The notes under the pieces were generated by a model. It did no database searches and had not been told where the DNA came from. It saw nothing but the letters and a program-made list of their open reading frames with translations. From Leptodontidium sp. MPI-SDFR-AT-0119 (lineage: Eukaryota > Ascomycota > Leotiomycetes > Helotiales > Leptodontidiaceae), in NCBI GenBank assembly GCA_020726505.1, contig JAHLEZ010000001.1:3720001-3784000 (forward strand): a stretch of 64,000 nucleotides of DNA, written 5' to 3'. Both the position numbers and the translations under genes were made by a program. Positions 13,185-25,103 of this stretch are shown here, in pieces; the first letter of the stretch is position 1, and each line of letters begins with the position of its first letter.

Positions 13185-14923
13185 ATGGCTGGCTCGTCGT
13201 CATCTTCTGCTGCTCCCTCCGAAACATTTGAACAGCTACCGTATGGTGACCAGCAGACCAGCCGGTCTGGATTTATCACAGAATATCCTGCACTCGCCGA
13301 GTCCGCACTCGTAGAACACGTCTCCGGAACCGCAGGCTCTCCTTACATCATGTCAACAAAGACAGCTCGTGCGAGCATGATTCCCGACCTCTTCACTCAA
13401 CTCCCGCCTTGCCGGGACCTCCTCATAACGGAAAGTTCTCAAGACCAGGATGAGACGATACAAGAGTGTCTTCCATTTCTTTCTGGCCTGAATTCAGATT
13501 TTGACTATAACGAACATGGAGTCCCACGCCTTGGTCGAGACCGACATATTGCCTTCCTACATAAGAGTCTTGGGAGGCTACCATCTGGTTATGTTGCCGC
13601 CGACGCCAGCAGACCATGGATGTTTTACTGGGCGCTAAACGGGTTGTCTACGATGGGAGAAGATATTTCAGGCTACCGTGACAGAGTTATCAACACTGTT
13701 CGACCAATTCAAAACGAGACCGGTGGTTTTGGTGGAGGTAATGGTCAGATGTCACATCTCGCGCCCACGTACGCCATTTTATTATCTTTGGCTATTGTAG
13801 GGGGACCAGAAGCTTTTGATCTTATTGATCGCAAGAGCATGTGGAAATGGCTGAGTGCATTAAAGCAACCGGACGGTGGGTTTCAGATGTCTATCGGCGG
13901 CGAGGAAGATGTTCGGTAAGCATTCATTCTGCACCCGACCTCGCACACAGATGATAATGTATATCAGGGGAGCGTACATAGCTGCTGTCATCATCACTCT
14001 CCTCGATATACCGCTTGAACTTCACCCCGATTCGCCTGCATGGTCACGTGAAGGGGCAACTCTTCTGACAGGTCTCTCGGAATGGATATCGAGATGTGAG
14101 TGCTACCCTTCCCATCCTTACTTCAATATTTATTGACTGTCGAAGGTCAAACATTCGAGGGTGGGATGTCAGCTCGACCGGATGTGGAAGCGCATGGGGC
14201 GTACGCTTTCTGTGCTCTTGCTTGTCTCAGTATTCTAGGAAACCCTCATGATATTATCCCAAAGTAAGAAACCCGCCGATATGGGCTGGTAATATGCTAA
14301 CCACGTCTTACAAAGATACTTAGATGTACCGCTATTGATTTCGTGGCTGTCTGCCCGTCAGTACGCTCCAGACAGCGGGTTCTCGGGCCGGACAAATAAA
14401 CTTGTTGATGGGTGTTACAGTCACTGGGTGGGAGGATGCTGGCCTCTTCTTGAAGCATGTCTCAATGGAACAAAGCCTTCCTCCCAGAGACTGACCTCGG
14501 TGACTAGTGATGGGAAGCTGTACAGTCGAGAAGGTTTGATCAGGTATATCTTGTGTTGCTGCCAGGATCAATCGAAGCGCGGTGGACTGAGAGACAAACC
14601 GAGCCAGTGAGCACTTCAAGTACCACTGATCCCCACCAGCACGCTAATATCATTGCAGTTCATCCGATTCATATCACACTTGCTACGTGCTAGCCGGCTT
14701 TAGCTCTTCACAAAATAACTGGAAATTCGACCACCAAGTAGCAAAGATCGATTTTGGTGGCTCTCATACCTCGGCTTTCCAATGGACATCCGAACCTATC
14801 ATCGAAAGCTCACAAATATTTGATGAAGGTGATAGAATCGGAACTCTTCATCCAATATTTGTCATACCCGAAGGTGCCGCCGAGAAGATGAGGGCTTACT
14901 TCGCTTCCAAAGGCGGGTTTTAG
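13185..14923 (+). CDS. RAM1: Protein farnesyltransferase beta subunit
   Basis: Five exons, join(13185..13915, 13968..14095, 14146..14263, 14316..14606, 14659..14923), encode 510 aa. The introns are 50-52 bp and each restores conserved sequence: EEDVRGAY, SRCQTFEGG, IPKYLDV and KPSHSSDSYH. The alpha/alpha-barrel repeats show GGFGGG, GGFQMSIGGEEDVRGAY, EGGMSARPDVEAHGAYAF and the zinc site, with Asp and Cys in LVDGCYSHW and His in SDSYHTCYVLAG. The subunit binds zinc and the CaaX cysteine and, with the alpha subunit, attaches farnesyl to Ras, Rho and mating-pheromone proteins. An in-frame ATG at 13131 would add 18 residues; 13185 has the better context (A at -3, G at +4). About 65 residues precede the conserved domain. 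Confidence 0.95.
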
Positions 14924-17696
14924 AGGCTAAAACCTAATGTTTTGAAGGGTTGATCGAGTGAATGGGAAGCATTGTGAGGTGGGTGATCGTGGAATTGATT
15001 CAGGGCCAGGAGTGGGTGAAACGTGATGCATAGATTGCGGAGCTTCTTTGGGATGGATTGTAGGCAAAGGTATGTTAAGCTACCCGGCTGCACTGCTCTA
15101 CGTACTGTATGTTTCTTTTGCATGCAGTCTGCATGATTCAATGTCATCATATCGTGCTGGAGACTCCTAGCTGTTGTGTTAGGGGTGTTGGTATTACATG
15201 GTCGGGTTAATAAAATCCTGCCCCCCCTTTTTTTGCCAACTTTCTCATGATTGATTACAGTTTATCAATGATCTTGACATCAATGTTCTAGAGACATTGA
15301 GAGAAGCAAGTCTCGTCCAAGAGCGGAAGCATCTGGCTGGATTGGATCTTTACAAGGTTCAGGCCGACTTCTAGAACGTGACTTCATTGCGATTTAATGC
15401 TAGACGCTGAATGCAGCAACAAATGGAGGAAGGCAGGCCACATGATGACACTTGGCGATACAGCGAATGCTCGTCGAAAAGTGACATGTCAAGGAGACGT
15501 CGTGGAACGGTTCGCTGAGATGAGACCTTGAGCGTAATCTTCTTTACTTCCTTCCCTTTGCATTCGGGGAAGTGGAGAGGAGTGCAGTATAATGCAATGC
15601 AGACCGAAACTTCCTGCTGTGGATAGTGTTCGCATGCCTGGTGCAGAGTCTGAACAGTATTTTTAGATGTTGAGTCGTGATGTTGTGGATTTTGCGCTGT
15701 GGGTTTCTCGGCTACGTCTTGCGGCCAAGTGCAGGTCACTGGGCGGTTCGAGCACTCCAAGTGGCATCGCATCCACTCAATTCGTTTGTCTTTGTCAACC
15801 TCCACTCCCTTCTCTCTCCCGGAACATCAACATCAACACAGCACACACATCGCCCTGCGACCTACCCAGCGACCGCTGGTGAGGCCATGAATATATGCAT
15901 CCATCCCAAGGCGTACCAGTCGAGCATCACGTCTTCTGAGACACGTTCACGACTCCCAAAGCCAATTGCGCTTCCTGCTCTGGGCTCTGACTTTCTTACT
16001 TAGCCCCGCAGCATGCATCTGCGCAAGCTGCAGAGAATACCTCCGCGCCACTCCACGAATTGCAGCCCCTGCCAGACCATGGGAACCACCAGAGGTCGTC
16101 CTTCCCAGATGCCCCATCAGGCGATAGGCCAATGCAGCCAGCAGATAGTGAGCATACTATGCTTTGCCATGCCATGACATGCCGAGCTGACCCAAATCGT
16201 TACCCCCGCGGCAATTCTGGCTTCGACGGCGGTTCAGGTACCTGATCTTAGATCCGCTCCCAGCCCACGGGAAGCCGATGTCTGGGTCTTATCCTCCAGA
16301 ATTGCTTTTTCCCCAGAGGACGACGACATGGCTTCGCTGGAAGACGATGCCCGTGGGTCGAGGCACGTATTCATGGTAGCGACTCCTCCTTCCCCATTGT
16401 TTAATATACGCTGCCGTATACCTCTTTCAATTTCCACGGCATATGGCCTTACTGCTTAAGTCCTCAAGTGCAATGCCAGCTCATCATACATGCGATCAAG
16501 AACCTTGCACACGGCTAGTCGTCGGTCTGGCTTGGGGTTGCCTCGCGCCTTCGTGCCTCCCACCACCGGCGAGGGGACAGTACTGCGAGATCTCTGTGCA
16601 GTCCAGCCACTCTTTATGCATTGAATGGTTCACCGACTTCGTGTCAAGTCCTACTCCAGTCATTCAATGTCCAACGCGGTGGTCCTCGCAAGCTTGCCAT
16701 GCATAGCGACACCGTTGTAGTGCGGGGCAGAGGAGGGTCCGCTCTCGATGCTGTACTTTAGCCAGTCCAGAGCTTCCAAATATGGTTCTTCCGGACTCTG
16801 TTTGACATTCAGGATCACGTCCCTGGCCTGGGAATACTGAACCTCTGACGTTTTAGTGGCATCGAACCGGTCTCATCGATGCCAATGCATTAGCGGCCAG
16901 CCCGTCGGATCTCCATGTCACCACAGGAGCCAGCGACAGAGTTCAATTTCTGATGGCCGTCGTCTGATGAGGCCAAGCCTGTTGGGTCTCCATTCCTGTT
17001 GCTGCAACAAGCAAGCAAAATTTTGCCCGAGATCTATGGGACGGTGTTGAGCCTTTTGCCACCGTTGCTGCATCGACAAACAGTAGCTGCAGACCGACCT
17101 GGAAAGGACGAATTGATACCTCTGACCCCTCAGAGATCATCGCCTAGTATGCGTTCCCATGTTGTGGTGGAGTTGCCTAATCTCGCGATGGAATATTAAT
17201 TGGCAACGACCTACGCCAGCACTTCGATATGGGTCACATTTGAAGAGCCGCATCATGACTTGCATCTGCTTCAACCCTTCGTCCTATCTCAACAGCGCCT
17301 GAATATCTCTACGGGAGTCCAATCCATAATCCTTGTCTCACGCTAACCGTAGAGTCTGCAATAAATCACACATGTCTCGCCGTCGCTGGACGAAAGTCCT
17401 GCACAAACCCCCTAGACACCCACTCCATCCGCCAGCCTTACTCTTTCAACACCACGACGCCAACCATACAACACTGTTCTCAAGTACATTTCAGTAATTG
17501 TGTGCATTTTTCCCTGTATAATCCAGATTGGGCTCAATTGCATCAACAGCATCGTCGTGGTTTGGGCAGTCATTATCATCGGCACATCCTGGAACTCCCA
17601 AAAGTTGTTCTCCCACACTCACCATCAACACCTCGGACCTGTTGTTCCTGGCACAGGATCTTGTCACACTTGATCGTTGGCAATTGACAAGTTACG
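14924..17696. other. Intergenic, about 2.8 kb
   Basis: Lies between the farnesyltransferase and dsRBD-like genes. Several open frames of 60-140 codons occur on both strands (for example 15371-15805 and 16443-16706) but none has domain-like texture or credible splicing. A C/T tract lies at about 15226-15235. I see no tRNA or transposon. Confidence 0.5.
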
Positions 17697-18371
17697 ATGG
17701 GTGGCTTTTATATGGCATATCTGGAGAGTACGTTGTTGATCCACTGATTCGGAAAAAATTTCCCTTGATCTCTTGGATCTCGTCGTCCGATCTTCGTCTC
17801 CGGTTCCTCGTGTATCTCAGATGCTTCTGGAAAGGGGTTCTCCACCCCCACGATCTGTCTTGTTGGCTCTCTTGAGTTACTCTACTGCTGGGCTGGGATA
17901 CAGGCTGTTCCACTGCCCAATCTTGCATCGTGTTGATCTGTGTGTTTGCACATCTGTGCGTTCTGCTACGTTTTTACTTTTCTATTCTTGGGACCACGGT
18001 TCTGTACAACGAATGTCACCAGAGTAATTACTGACATGTTTACAGGTCTGTGCCGCCGCCGAGGTTGGCGTGATCCCTTGTATGAGACGTACAGGAGCTC
18101 GTCCGGCTTCACTTGTCTAGTCCTCGTAAATGGTCGGGAATACCAGACTGACCTGGCGTACGAATCCGACGGGTTGGCTCAGGAGAATGCGGCTATGCGG
18201 GCGTTCATGGTGTGCCGAAACTTCTCTGTGAATGGAGGTATGCTGGCTCGCAACGGTGTGGTTCAGGGCCTCCCTGCGAATGAGAGTGGTGGCAGACACA
18301 GGAGAAGCCGGGGTGGTCGAAGCCATTCTGTCAATTTAAGCAGCAGCAGTTCCACAACGTCATCGGAGTAG
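17697..18371 (+). CDS. Small dsRBD-fold protein
   Basis: Two exons, join(17697..17727, 18046..18371), give 118 aa. The 318 bp intron runs from GTACGT to TTTACAG with a CTGAC branch; an in-frame TGA at 17685 bounds exon 1 upstream. After splicing, residues 5-68 follow the double-stranded-RNA-binding domain pattern: helix (YLESLCRRRGW), Y-E-T-Y, strand GFTCLVLVNGREY, then a C-terminal helix with AQENAAMRAF. The basic KKxAK-type residues that contact RNA in the last helix are missing, so this may be a non-canonical or protein-binding dsRBD. The tail (about 85-118) is Arg/Ser-rich. I have seen similar tiny proteins in related fungi but know no function. The exon 1 choice is the weak point; a longer upstream exon is possible. 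Confidence 0.6.
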
Positions 18372-19969
18372 AGGACTGAACTGATACGTCTTCCGGCAGC
18401 TAAGAATTAGCTGTCGAGCATACAGGCTGAACTTCTCGGCCATGAACGATATCCTGCTCGGCTTTGGGGAAACCCATAAGGTTCGCAGCAACGCAACAAC
18501 AACAATAACAACAACAACAATAACAACAACAACAATAACAACAACAACGACGAATTACGACCAAGACAAAACAGCGACAACGCTCTAAAAAATTGCTTGA
18601 CGATTCCACGACACGAACTTAATGACGACTGATGACGATAACGACCCGTTTCCGTTCTACTACCTTTCGACAACGAAGACATGACCGCGGTATGGGGAAA
18701 ACAGCACCTACCGCTGGAGATCAGAGGCAACTCGACCCCGCTTACTGTCATTACGGAGGCTGTCTATGACTATTGCAATTGCAAATCTGGGGGTGTTGGA
18801 ACGTGATGGTGGCTTGAAGACTTTTCCTTTCCTCGCAATTCATGCATTTAGCAAGCGTGGCGGCAGCGTTGCTTTCATTCTGGGAACGACATCTCACGAG
18901 TTTCTTTTTCTCTCAGAGGGACCAAGGAAATTGGGCAACCCGTTCGTTGGGCAGGACACAGTGGACGTCCGGACTTATGATAAATGATGACTTGACGATG
19001 AAATAAAAGTACTTGAGATACCCCTGAGGTACTCCTCGGCAGTTCCATATCACTTCCGTTATAGATGTTCTCCCGTGACTGCATATGTGGATTCGATTCG
19101 ATTGGAGTGAGTGGTTGGTTGGACAGGGAAGCTGCTGTGGGAGCGGGTGTGGCGTTGAGTGTAAATAATGCAATCTCGTAACATCGCACAGCCACTTTTC
19201 CTTCGACGCTCGTGATGGATGAGCACACGAAAACTCCCTCCATCCATCCAGTTACAGGAAAAGAACAACAATAAGGCGATGCTCACCCCACGCCACTGCC
19301 AAAAGTAACATACCGTACTGTACAAAGCATGACACATAAGAAAAAGGCGCTCGCTCATGTCCCCATCCCATCCTCTCACTCTTCCCCACGATGATGTCGT
19401 GTACCACCTGACCGAAACTGGCTGCGGAGATCGTGAGTTGTGCCATGAATATCCGGCCATTGTAGCCTCATCTGTGCCTTGAAATCATCCTCGAACCTTT
19501 AAAAAACCAAACGAGCGTAGAACAGTCATCGAGTCTTCCCAATCAATCGATTCAAAACGTGAAAAAACAAACAAATTACCAACGCAGCCTCGCGCATCAA
19601 ATCAATCTCACTCATTTTGCCTCCGTCAAGCTAAGCTCCACTAGACTGCAGAAAAGGGGCTCGCCGACGGGACTAGGCGAGAATATTTTGGGACCGGGAC
19701 CCAAGTCCAAGGTGTCCTCCTCAAATTCCCATCCTCCTTCTACAATTCACTCCTGTCCTCTAAGCAAACTGTACAACAATTACAATCACTCTCGACACTC
19801 GTTGATCAACATCTATTCACTGTCCAGCTTCAGTTGAAGAAAAGAGCAGCATCCAACGCCAAACGTTCCTCGTTGCGCATTAAGCCTTCAACACCAGCGT
19901 CACTGTGGGGTACTTTCTACCCTTCAAGCTCACACATTCTCACAACAGCAACCTCACCACAAATTCAAG
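18372..19969. other. Intergenic with CAA-rich repeat
   Basis: Contains the 3' flank of the dsRBD-like gene, the 15-bp repeat at 18494-18548 and the promoter and 5' leader of the GDP-mannose pyrophosphorylase gene (pyrimidine/CAA-rich near 19740-19965). No gene is seen. Confidence 0.55.
18494..18548 (+). repeat. 15-bp tandem repeat CAACAACAACAATAA, 3.7 copies
   Basis: Three exact copies of a 15-bp unit plus a partial fourth make a higher-order CAA/TAA microsatellite about 120 bp beyond the dsRBD-like stop codon. The minus-strand poly-Leu frame it creates is not a gene. Confidence 0.9.
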
Positions 19970-21284
19970 ATGAAGGGTAAGTTTAGCAGCAAATATATGG
20001 TTCTCGAGAGCACTGGCTAACGTTTGACGCAGCCCTCATTCTCGTCGGTGGCTTTGGCACCCGTCTTCGCCCTCTCGTACGTTACCCCCTAGCCAGCTAG
20101 TTACATCACCCTCGAGTCCTCGAATTCCCACCGCAGATGTCCAGCACCTCAGAATGCCTTCAATAATTGACGATGCAATAGACCCTCACTCTCCCAAAGC
20201 CATTGGTCGAGTTCGGAAACAAGCCTATGATTCTGCACCAGGTTGAAGCTCTGGCAGCTGCTGGCGTCACAGATATCGTACTAGCTGTTAACTACAGACC
20301 CGAGATTATGGAGAAGCATTTGGCAGAAGTGAGTTTCGCAGATTTCCCCACGCCGCCGTAGCAGGCACTGATGTTCTGCGCCCATAGTACGAATCCCGAT
20401 TCAACGTCAAGATCACTTTCTCCATTGAGTCAGAACCCCTTGGCACCGCAGGTCCTCTGAAGCTGGCAGAAGAAATCCTCGGCAAGGACGATACCCCTTT
20501 CTTCGTCCTCAACTCCGATGTCATTTGCGAATACCCCTTTGCGGATCTCGCCGCTTTCCACAAGTCCCACGGTGATGAGGGAACGATCGTAGTCACAAAG
20601 GTCGAGGAGCCCTCGAAATACGGTGTAGTTGTACACAAGCCCAACCACGCCTCGCGGATTGACCGATTCGTCGAGAAGCCTGTCGAGTTCGTTGGCAACC
20701 GTATCAATGCCGGTATCTACATCTTGAACCCAAGCGTCCTCAAGCGCATCGAGCTGCGCCCCACATCTATTGAGCAAGAGACCTTCCCAGCCATCTGCGG
20801 AGATGGTCAATTGCACTCATTCGATTTGGAAGGCTTCTGGATGGATGTTGGACAGCCAAAGGATTTCCTCTCCGGAACCTGTCTCTACCTTTCCTCCCTC
20901 ACAAAGAAGAGCTCCAAGCTCCTTGCTTCCTCCAGCTTGCCATACGTACACGGCGGTAACGTCTTGATCGACCCCTCTGCGAAGATTGGAAAGAACTGCA
21001 GAATCGGTCCCAACGTCACCATTGGCCCAGATGCCGTTATTGGCGATGGTGTCCGTCTGCAACGCTGTGTCATTCTCGCAGGCTCCAAGATCAAGGACCA
21101 CGCCTGGGTCAAGAGCACAATTGTCGGCTGGAACTCCACTGTGGGCAAATGGGCACGCTTGGAGAACGTCAGTGTGCTGGGAGACGATGTCACAATCGGC
21201 GACGAGATTTACGTCAACGGAGGAAGCATCCTGCCACACAAGAGCATCAAGGTCAACGTTGACGTGCCCGCGATCATCATGTAA
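19970..21284 (+). CDS. MPG1: Mannose-1-phosphate guanylyltransferase (GDP-mannose pyrophosphorylase)
   Basis: Four exons, join(19970..19976, 20033..20076, 20182..20328, 20388..21284), encode 364 aa, the normal family length. Exon 1 is only 7 bp (ATG AAG G) and exon 2 is 44 bp; together they rebuild the start [18 protein letters not shown], the nucleotide-binding signature (GGxGTRLRPLT). FVEKP and the substrate-pocket region follow, then a C-terminal left-handed beta-helix of hexapeptide repeats (about 250-350: [22 protein letters not shown]). The enzyme makes GDP-mannose from mannose-1-phosphate and GTP in the cytosol, feeding protein N- and O-mannosylation, GPI anchors and cell-wall mannan. 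Yeast PSA1/VIG9 is essential. Introns are 56, 105 and 59 bp. Confidence 0.97.
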
Positions 21285-23103
21285 AACCACCATACAACTT
21301 TACAATTTCAGCCGATGTCGGTTTGGGAAGAATGGGTCTTTTAAATCGCATGGAGCTTGGTTTTTTGGCCAAGTACTTACTTTTGTGGTACCCGGCTTTG
21401 TGTTACTATTGGGGGATCGTCTCTCCCCTCATATTCTTCGTTTCGTCAGAAAAAAGAAAGCAGGTCAGAAAGAACGCAGTCATTCTTGATGGGTTGTTTT
21501 TGTTTGCATGCGCTGGCGTCTATGGCTTTTTTGCATGCATGCATCAGAGAGAGCACTGAGAAAAAAAAGAACAACGGGTCCTTTTTCTATCTTTTGGCGG
21601 ATGCTTTCTTCATTGGGCGATGGATTTGGTTCGGTCTGTTCTTTGCCTGCCTACTTGTTTGCTTGCTGGCGGATTTCCCCAGGTCGTTGCGATGGATGGA
21701 TGGATGGACATGATTATGTTGGTAAATGCGTTCTAATCTTAGATAATAAATCTTTTGAAAACGAGGTGTTTGATTTCTTGCCTGGATCATAAGCATGGGA
21801 GGAAAAGCGCTCCCTTTCGGTGATAAAACGTGATAAAAGGCGACATGGAGCCAAGTACTTCACTTCGTAGACTCCTCTTTACAGTCCTTACCCCTTGGTT
21901 TTCAGTACAGAAAACTATTGTGCCTCTCCACATGAATCGGCGATAACTCCCTGGAGCGAACCTCGACTTGGCCCTGAATGATTCCCATTCTGATCATCAT
22001 GTATTAGCTCCACTCACTGTTAAGAACATCGTCGGTCTCTTCTCGTCATCTCAAGATCATTCTTGGCAAGCTTCTATGTCCAAATCATCGCTTGGCAACT
22101 GACATTCTCTGCTACAAACATCGTGCTAGTCATGAGGAGGTGGTTGATAAAGAACCCGGCATGTGAACCGAGTCCCGTTTCAAGGCCTTTCCTCCTCAAG
22201 TACCGACACGCTAAGTCTCAGCTACCGAACGCTGCTGTCTCGGCATCAAGAGTCTATGCTCATTCGGACCATAGAGCCTCAACGGAGATGTCACTAGGAG
22301 ACAAAGATAACAACATAAAGCTTGGCATGTCCCCAACGGGATCACTATCTTCTCCAAAGAGCAAAGAGGTGTTTCCTCACTCACATTTGGAGACCTGCCA
22401 AGTGTTTCTACACAAACCTAGCCAGCTCTTTCGCCGCCTGTTCCGAGTCCTCCCTCTTCGTTTCCTGTGTCTTTTGCTCGGAAACAGAATACCTCCACGG
22501 TACATCTTGGATCCGGGACCCACTTGGAGTTCTGAGCAAGTGAGAAGAACTCGAAGTCATGTCCTCGTTCACGGGGGGTTTTGGCAAGGATCTGCTGCTC
22601 GATATCATGTGTATTGTCCATTCTCTCCAGATGTCATCACGTTCATCCCATTGGGAGATGCCCAGCCCATGGAGTCTAGGCATCTAATCCTGAACATGTC
22701 AAACCTACAGACTGGTTATTCTTGGAAATGTGTTAGTTGACTTGTTTCCGGTCTTTCCCTCGGTGGTGGAGATTTTTGATCTCTTCTGTATTTGTCTTTT
22801 TCACTTCAAAGTGCGAGATGGTGGTATGATCTACATCGCTGATGTTATTCATGTATCTTTACCTTCCTTACTATGAGGCGTTGTGATATCTTCTTAAGAG
22901 TTGGTACTTCTCCTGCGCCACTGAGGACTCTTCTTGTCTCTTTATTTCCCGTACCCGATATCTACTAGACTTTGTTGAACGAAGTCAAGTTTGTCAAACA
23001 TACTTTGGAATTTCAATTTCCATCCGCATTTGTACACCTCGTACTTTCGTTTTGCTTTTACCCTCTCTTGCTATTTCATGGTCATTTCAATTTGTCGGAT
23101 ACT
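21285..23103. other. Intergenic with uncertain minus-strand small ORFs
   Basis: Holds the 3' UTR of the pyrophosphorylase gene and the leader of the MFS gene. Around 22408-22740 three overlapping frames (one +, two -) are open. The minus frames 22683-22408 (91 aa, ATG) and 22621-22418 (67 aa, ATG) have moderately protein-like composition, but neither shows a known domain. Confidence 0.45.
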
Positions 23104-25103
23104 ATGACAGTCCCTCGACCTCCTCCTGCTCATCATGCAGCAACTCTCTCATCCTTAACCAGCAACTCGGCGGTTGATCCACCACCGCCTTCTTACTCGC
23201 AAATCCCACCACGAAAGTCTACGAGCAAAGAACGAAGAATGAACAGACAGAGCGCCTTAGTCTTCGCCGACTTCAACAACTTCGAAAGTCCCAGAGGCAG
23301 TCGGTCCCAGCGAGGACGCGACCCAAACGACGACAACGACAATGACGATGGGCAGCAGAATTTCTACATGACATCTGCGCGGAGTTCTGCTGATGCGAGC
23401 ACCTACACTTTGGAGAAAGCCCTTCCCGAGCCTCCGTATCATGTGTTTACACTAGCCAAGAAGAAGCAACTCGTTTATATTGTTTCTGTGGCTGGGTTGT
23501 TCTCGCCTCTTTCGAGCAATATATACTTTCCTGCCCTGGGCGAGATCGCTAAAGTAGGTTCTTATTCTTGATCTTCTCAATCCCCTTTGGGATATGGCTG
23601 ATATGTTCGAAGGACCTCAAAGTGAGCTTGTCTCTCATTAGTCTTACGGTGACGGTTTATATGATAGTTCAAGGCATCGCACCTTCATTCTGGGGTCCAA
23701 TGTCGGACACGAAAGGCAGACGCATCACATTCATTGGTACAGTACTATGCTCAATGGTTTTCGAGAATACAATCGCTTACAGATATGAAGGAACATTTGT
23801 TGTTTACCTAATCGCGAACGTTGGGCTTGCTTTCAGCAATAACTTCACGGCTTTGATGGTATTCCGAGGTATACAAGCAGCTGGCAGTGCGGCTACAATT
23901 TCAGTTGGTAAGACTTCGTATTCCATACCGCAAGAGTTGCGACTGACAAAAGTGTTAGGTGCTGGAGTTATAGGTGACATCACTACAGCCCGAGAACGAG
24001 GAGGACTGATCGGCATTTTCGGAGGCAGTAAGTCCCAAATCAAGTCCATGTAGACATCCCCTAACGTATAAGTTCGCATGCTTGGGCAATCCATCGGCCC
24101 AGTCTTCGGTGGGATAATCTCACAATACCTAGGCTACCACGCCATATTCTGGTTCCTCTTCTGTCTAGGATCTCTCGCTCTCTTCCTCATAATTCTCCTC
24201 CTCCCAGAAACACTGCGAAGCATTGCAGGAAACGGCACGATCACTCTGACATCCATCCACCGACCACTCATCTACAAGACCCCTCCGTACCCTCCGCGAC
24301 GAGACCAGGTGTGTACACCGCACCGAAAAATCACCGTCTCGAGCATCGTCGCCCCGCTCAAGTTCCTGTTCGAGAAAGATGTCTTCATCACCTTGTTCTT
24401 CGGCTCGATAGTATACACAGTATGGAGTATGGTGACATCCAGCACAACCGCACTCTTTCAAACTCGCTTCAACCTAAACGACCTACAAGTCGGACTCATC
24501 TTCCTTCCCAACGGAGCCGGTTGCGTAGCCGGATCATACCTAACAGGCTACCTCATGGACCACGACTACCGAACCATCGAGTCCCGGTACCGTACCGAGA
24601 AAGGCCTTCATGAAGACACCAAACTCAACAAAAAAGAGCTTCTCGATTTCCCCATCGAAGAATCCAGACTACGGAACATCTGGTGGATAATCCTGCTCTT
24701 CATCATCAGCACAGCCCTCTACGGCTTCTCTCTCAACATGAACATCATCGCCGTCCCGCTCGTTCTACAGTTCGTCATCGCGTATGCCGCTACGGCTGTG
24801 TTCTCGCTGAATAGTGCGCTGGTTATTGATCTTTATCCTGGAGCGTCGGCTTCGGCTACGGCTGTTAATAATTTGATGCGCTGCTCGGTTGGAGCGGTGG
24901 GTGTGGCGGTCGTGCAGATTGTTGTTGATGGGGTTGGGGAGGGAGCTGCGTTTGCTATTCTTGCGGGCGTTACGGGGGTTTGTAGTCCGTTGGTGGGGGT
25001 GGAGTGGGTTTATGGGCAAAGGTGGAGGTTGGAGAGGAGAGAGAGGTTGAGGAGGAAGGAGGAGCTGAAGAAGGAGATGGGCTTGGAGAAGTTGGTTGGT
25101 TAG
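23104..25103 (+). CDS. DHA1-family MFS multidrug transporter (Qdr/Dtr-like)
   Basis: Five exons, join(23104..23553, 23613..23736, 23791..23907, 23959..24027, 24073..25103), encode 596 aa. Residues 1-120 are a hydrophilic Pro/Ser/Asp-rich cytosolic N-terminus. Twelve membrane segments follow, starting at VYIVSVAGLFSPLSSNIYFPALGEIAK, with the MFS loop motif GPMSDTKGRR between TM2 and TM3 and the drug/H+ antiporter region AAGSAATISVGAGVIGDI and GPVFGGI. Splicing restores FIGTFVVYL, SVGAGVIGD and FGGIRMLGQ. Introns 2 (54 bp) and 3 (51 bp) keep the frame and have no stop, so unspliced or misread models add 18 or 17 odd residues. The predicted role is proton-driven export of drugs, polyamines or organic compounds at the plasma membrane; the substrate is unknown. 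The last 35 residues are strongly basic/acidic (RRERLRRKEELKKE). Confidence 0.92.

Noticed and set aside
18400..18751. Minus-strand frames rich in Leu or Cys across the CAA repeat
   Set aside because: They are shadows of the CAACAACAACAATAA repeat; composition is forced by the repeat and there is no start or domain.
22063..22740. 225-codon plus-strand frame
   Set aside because: Begins with TTG, not ATG, has no domain-like texture, and competes with two minus-strand frames; listed only as an uncertain overlap.
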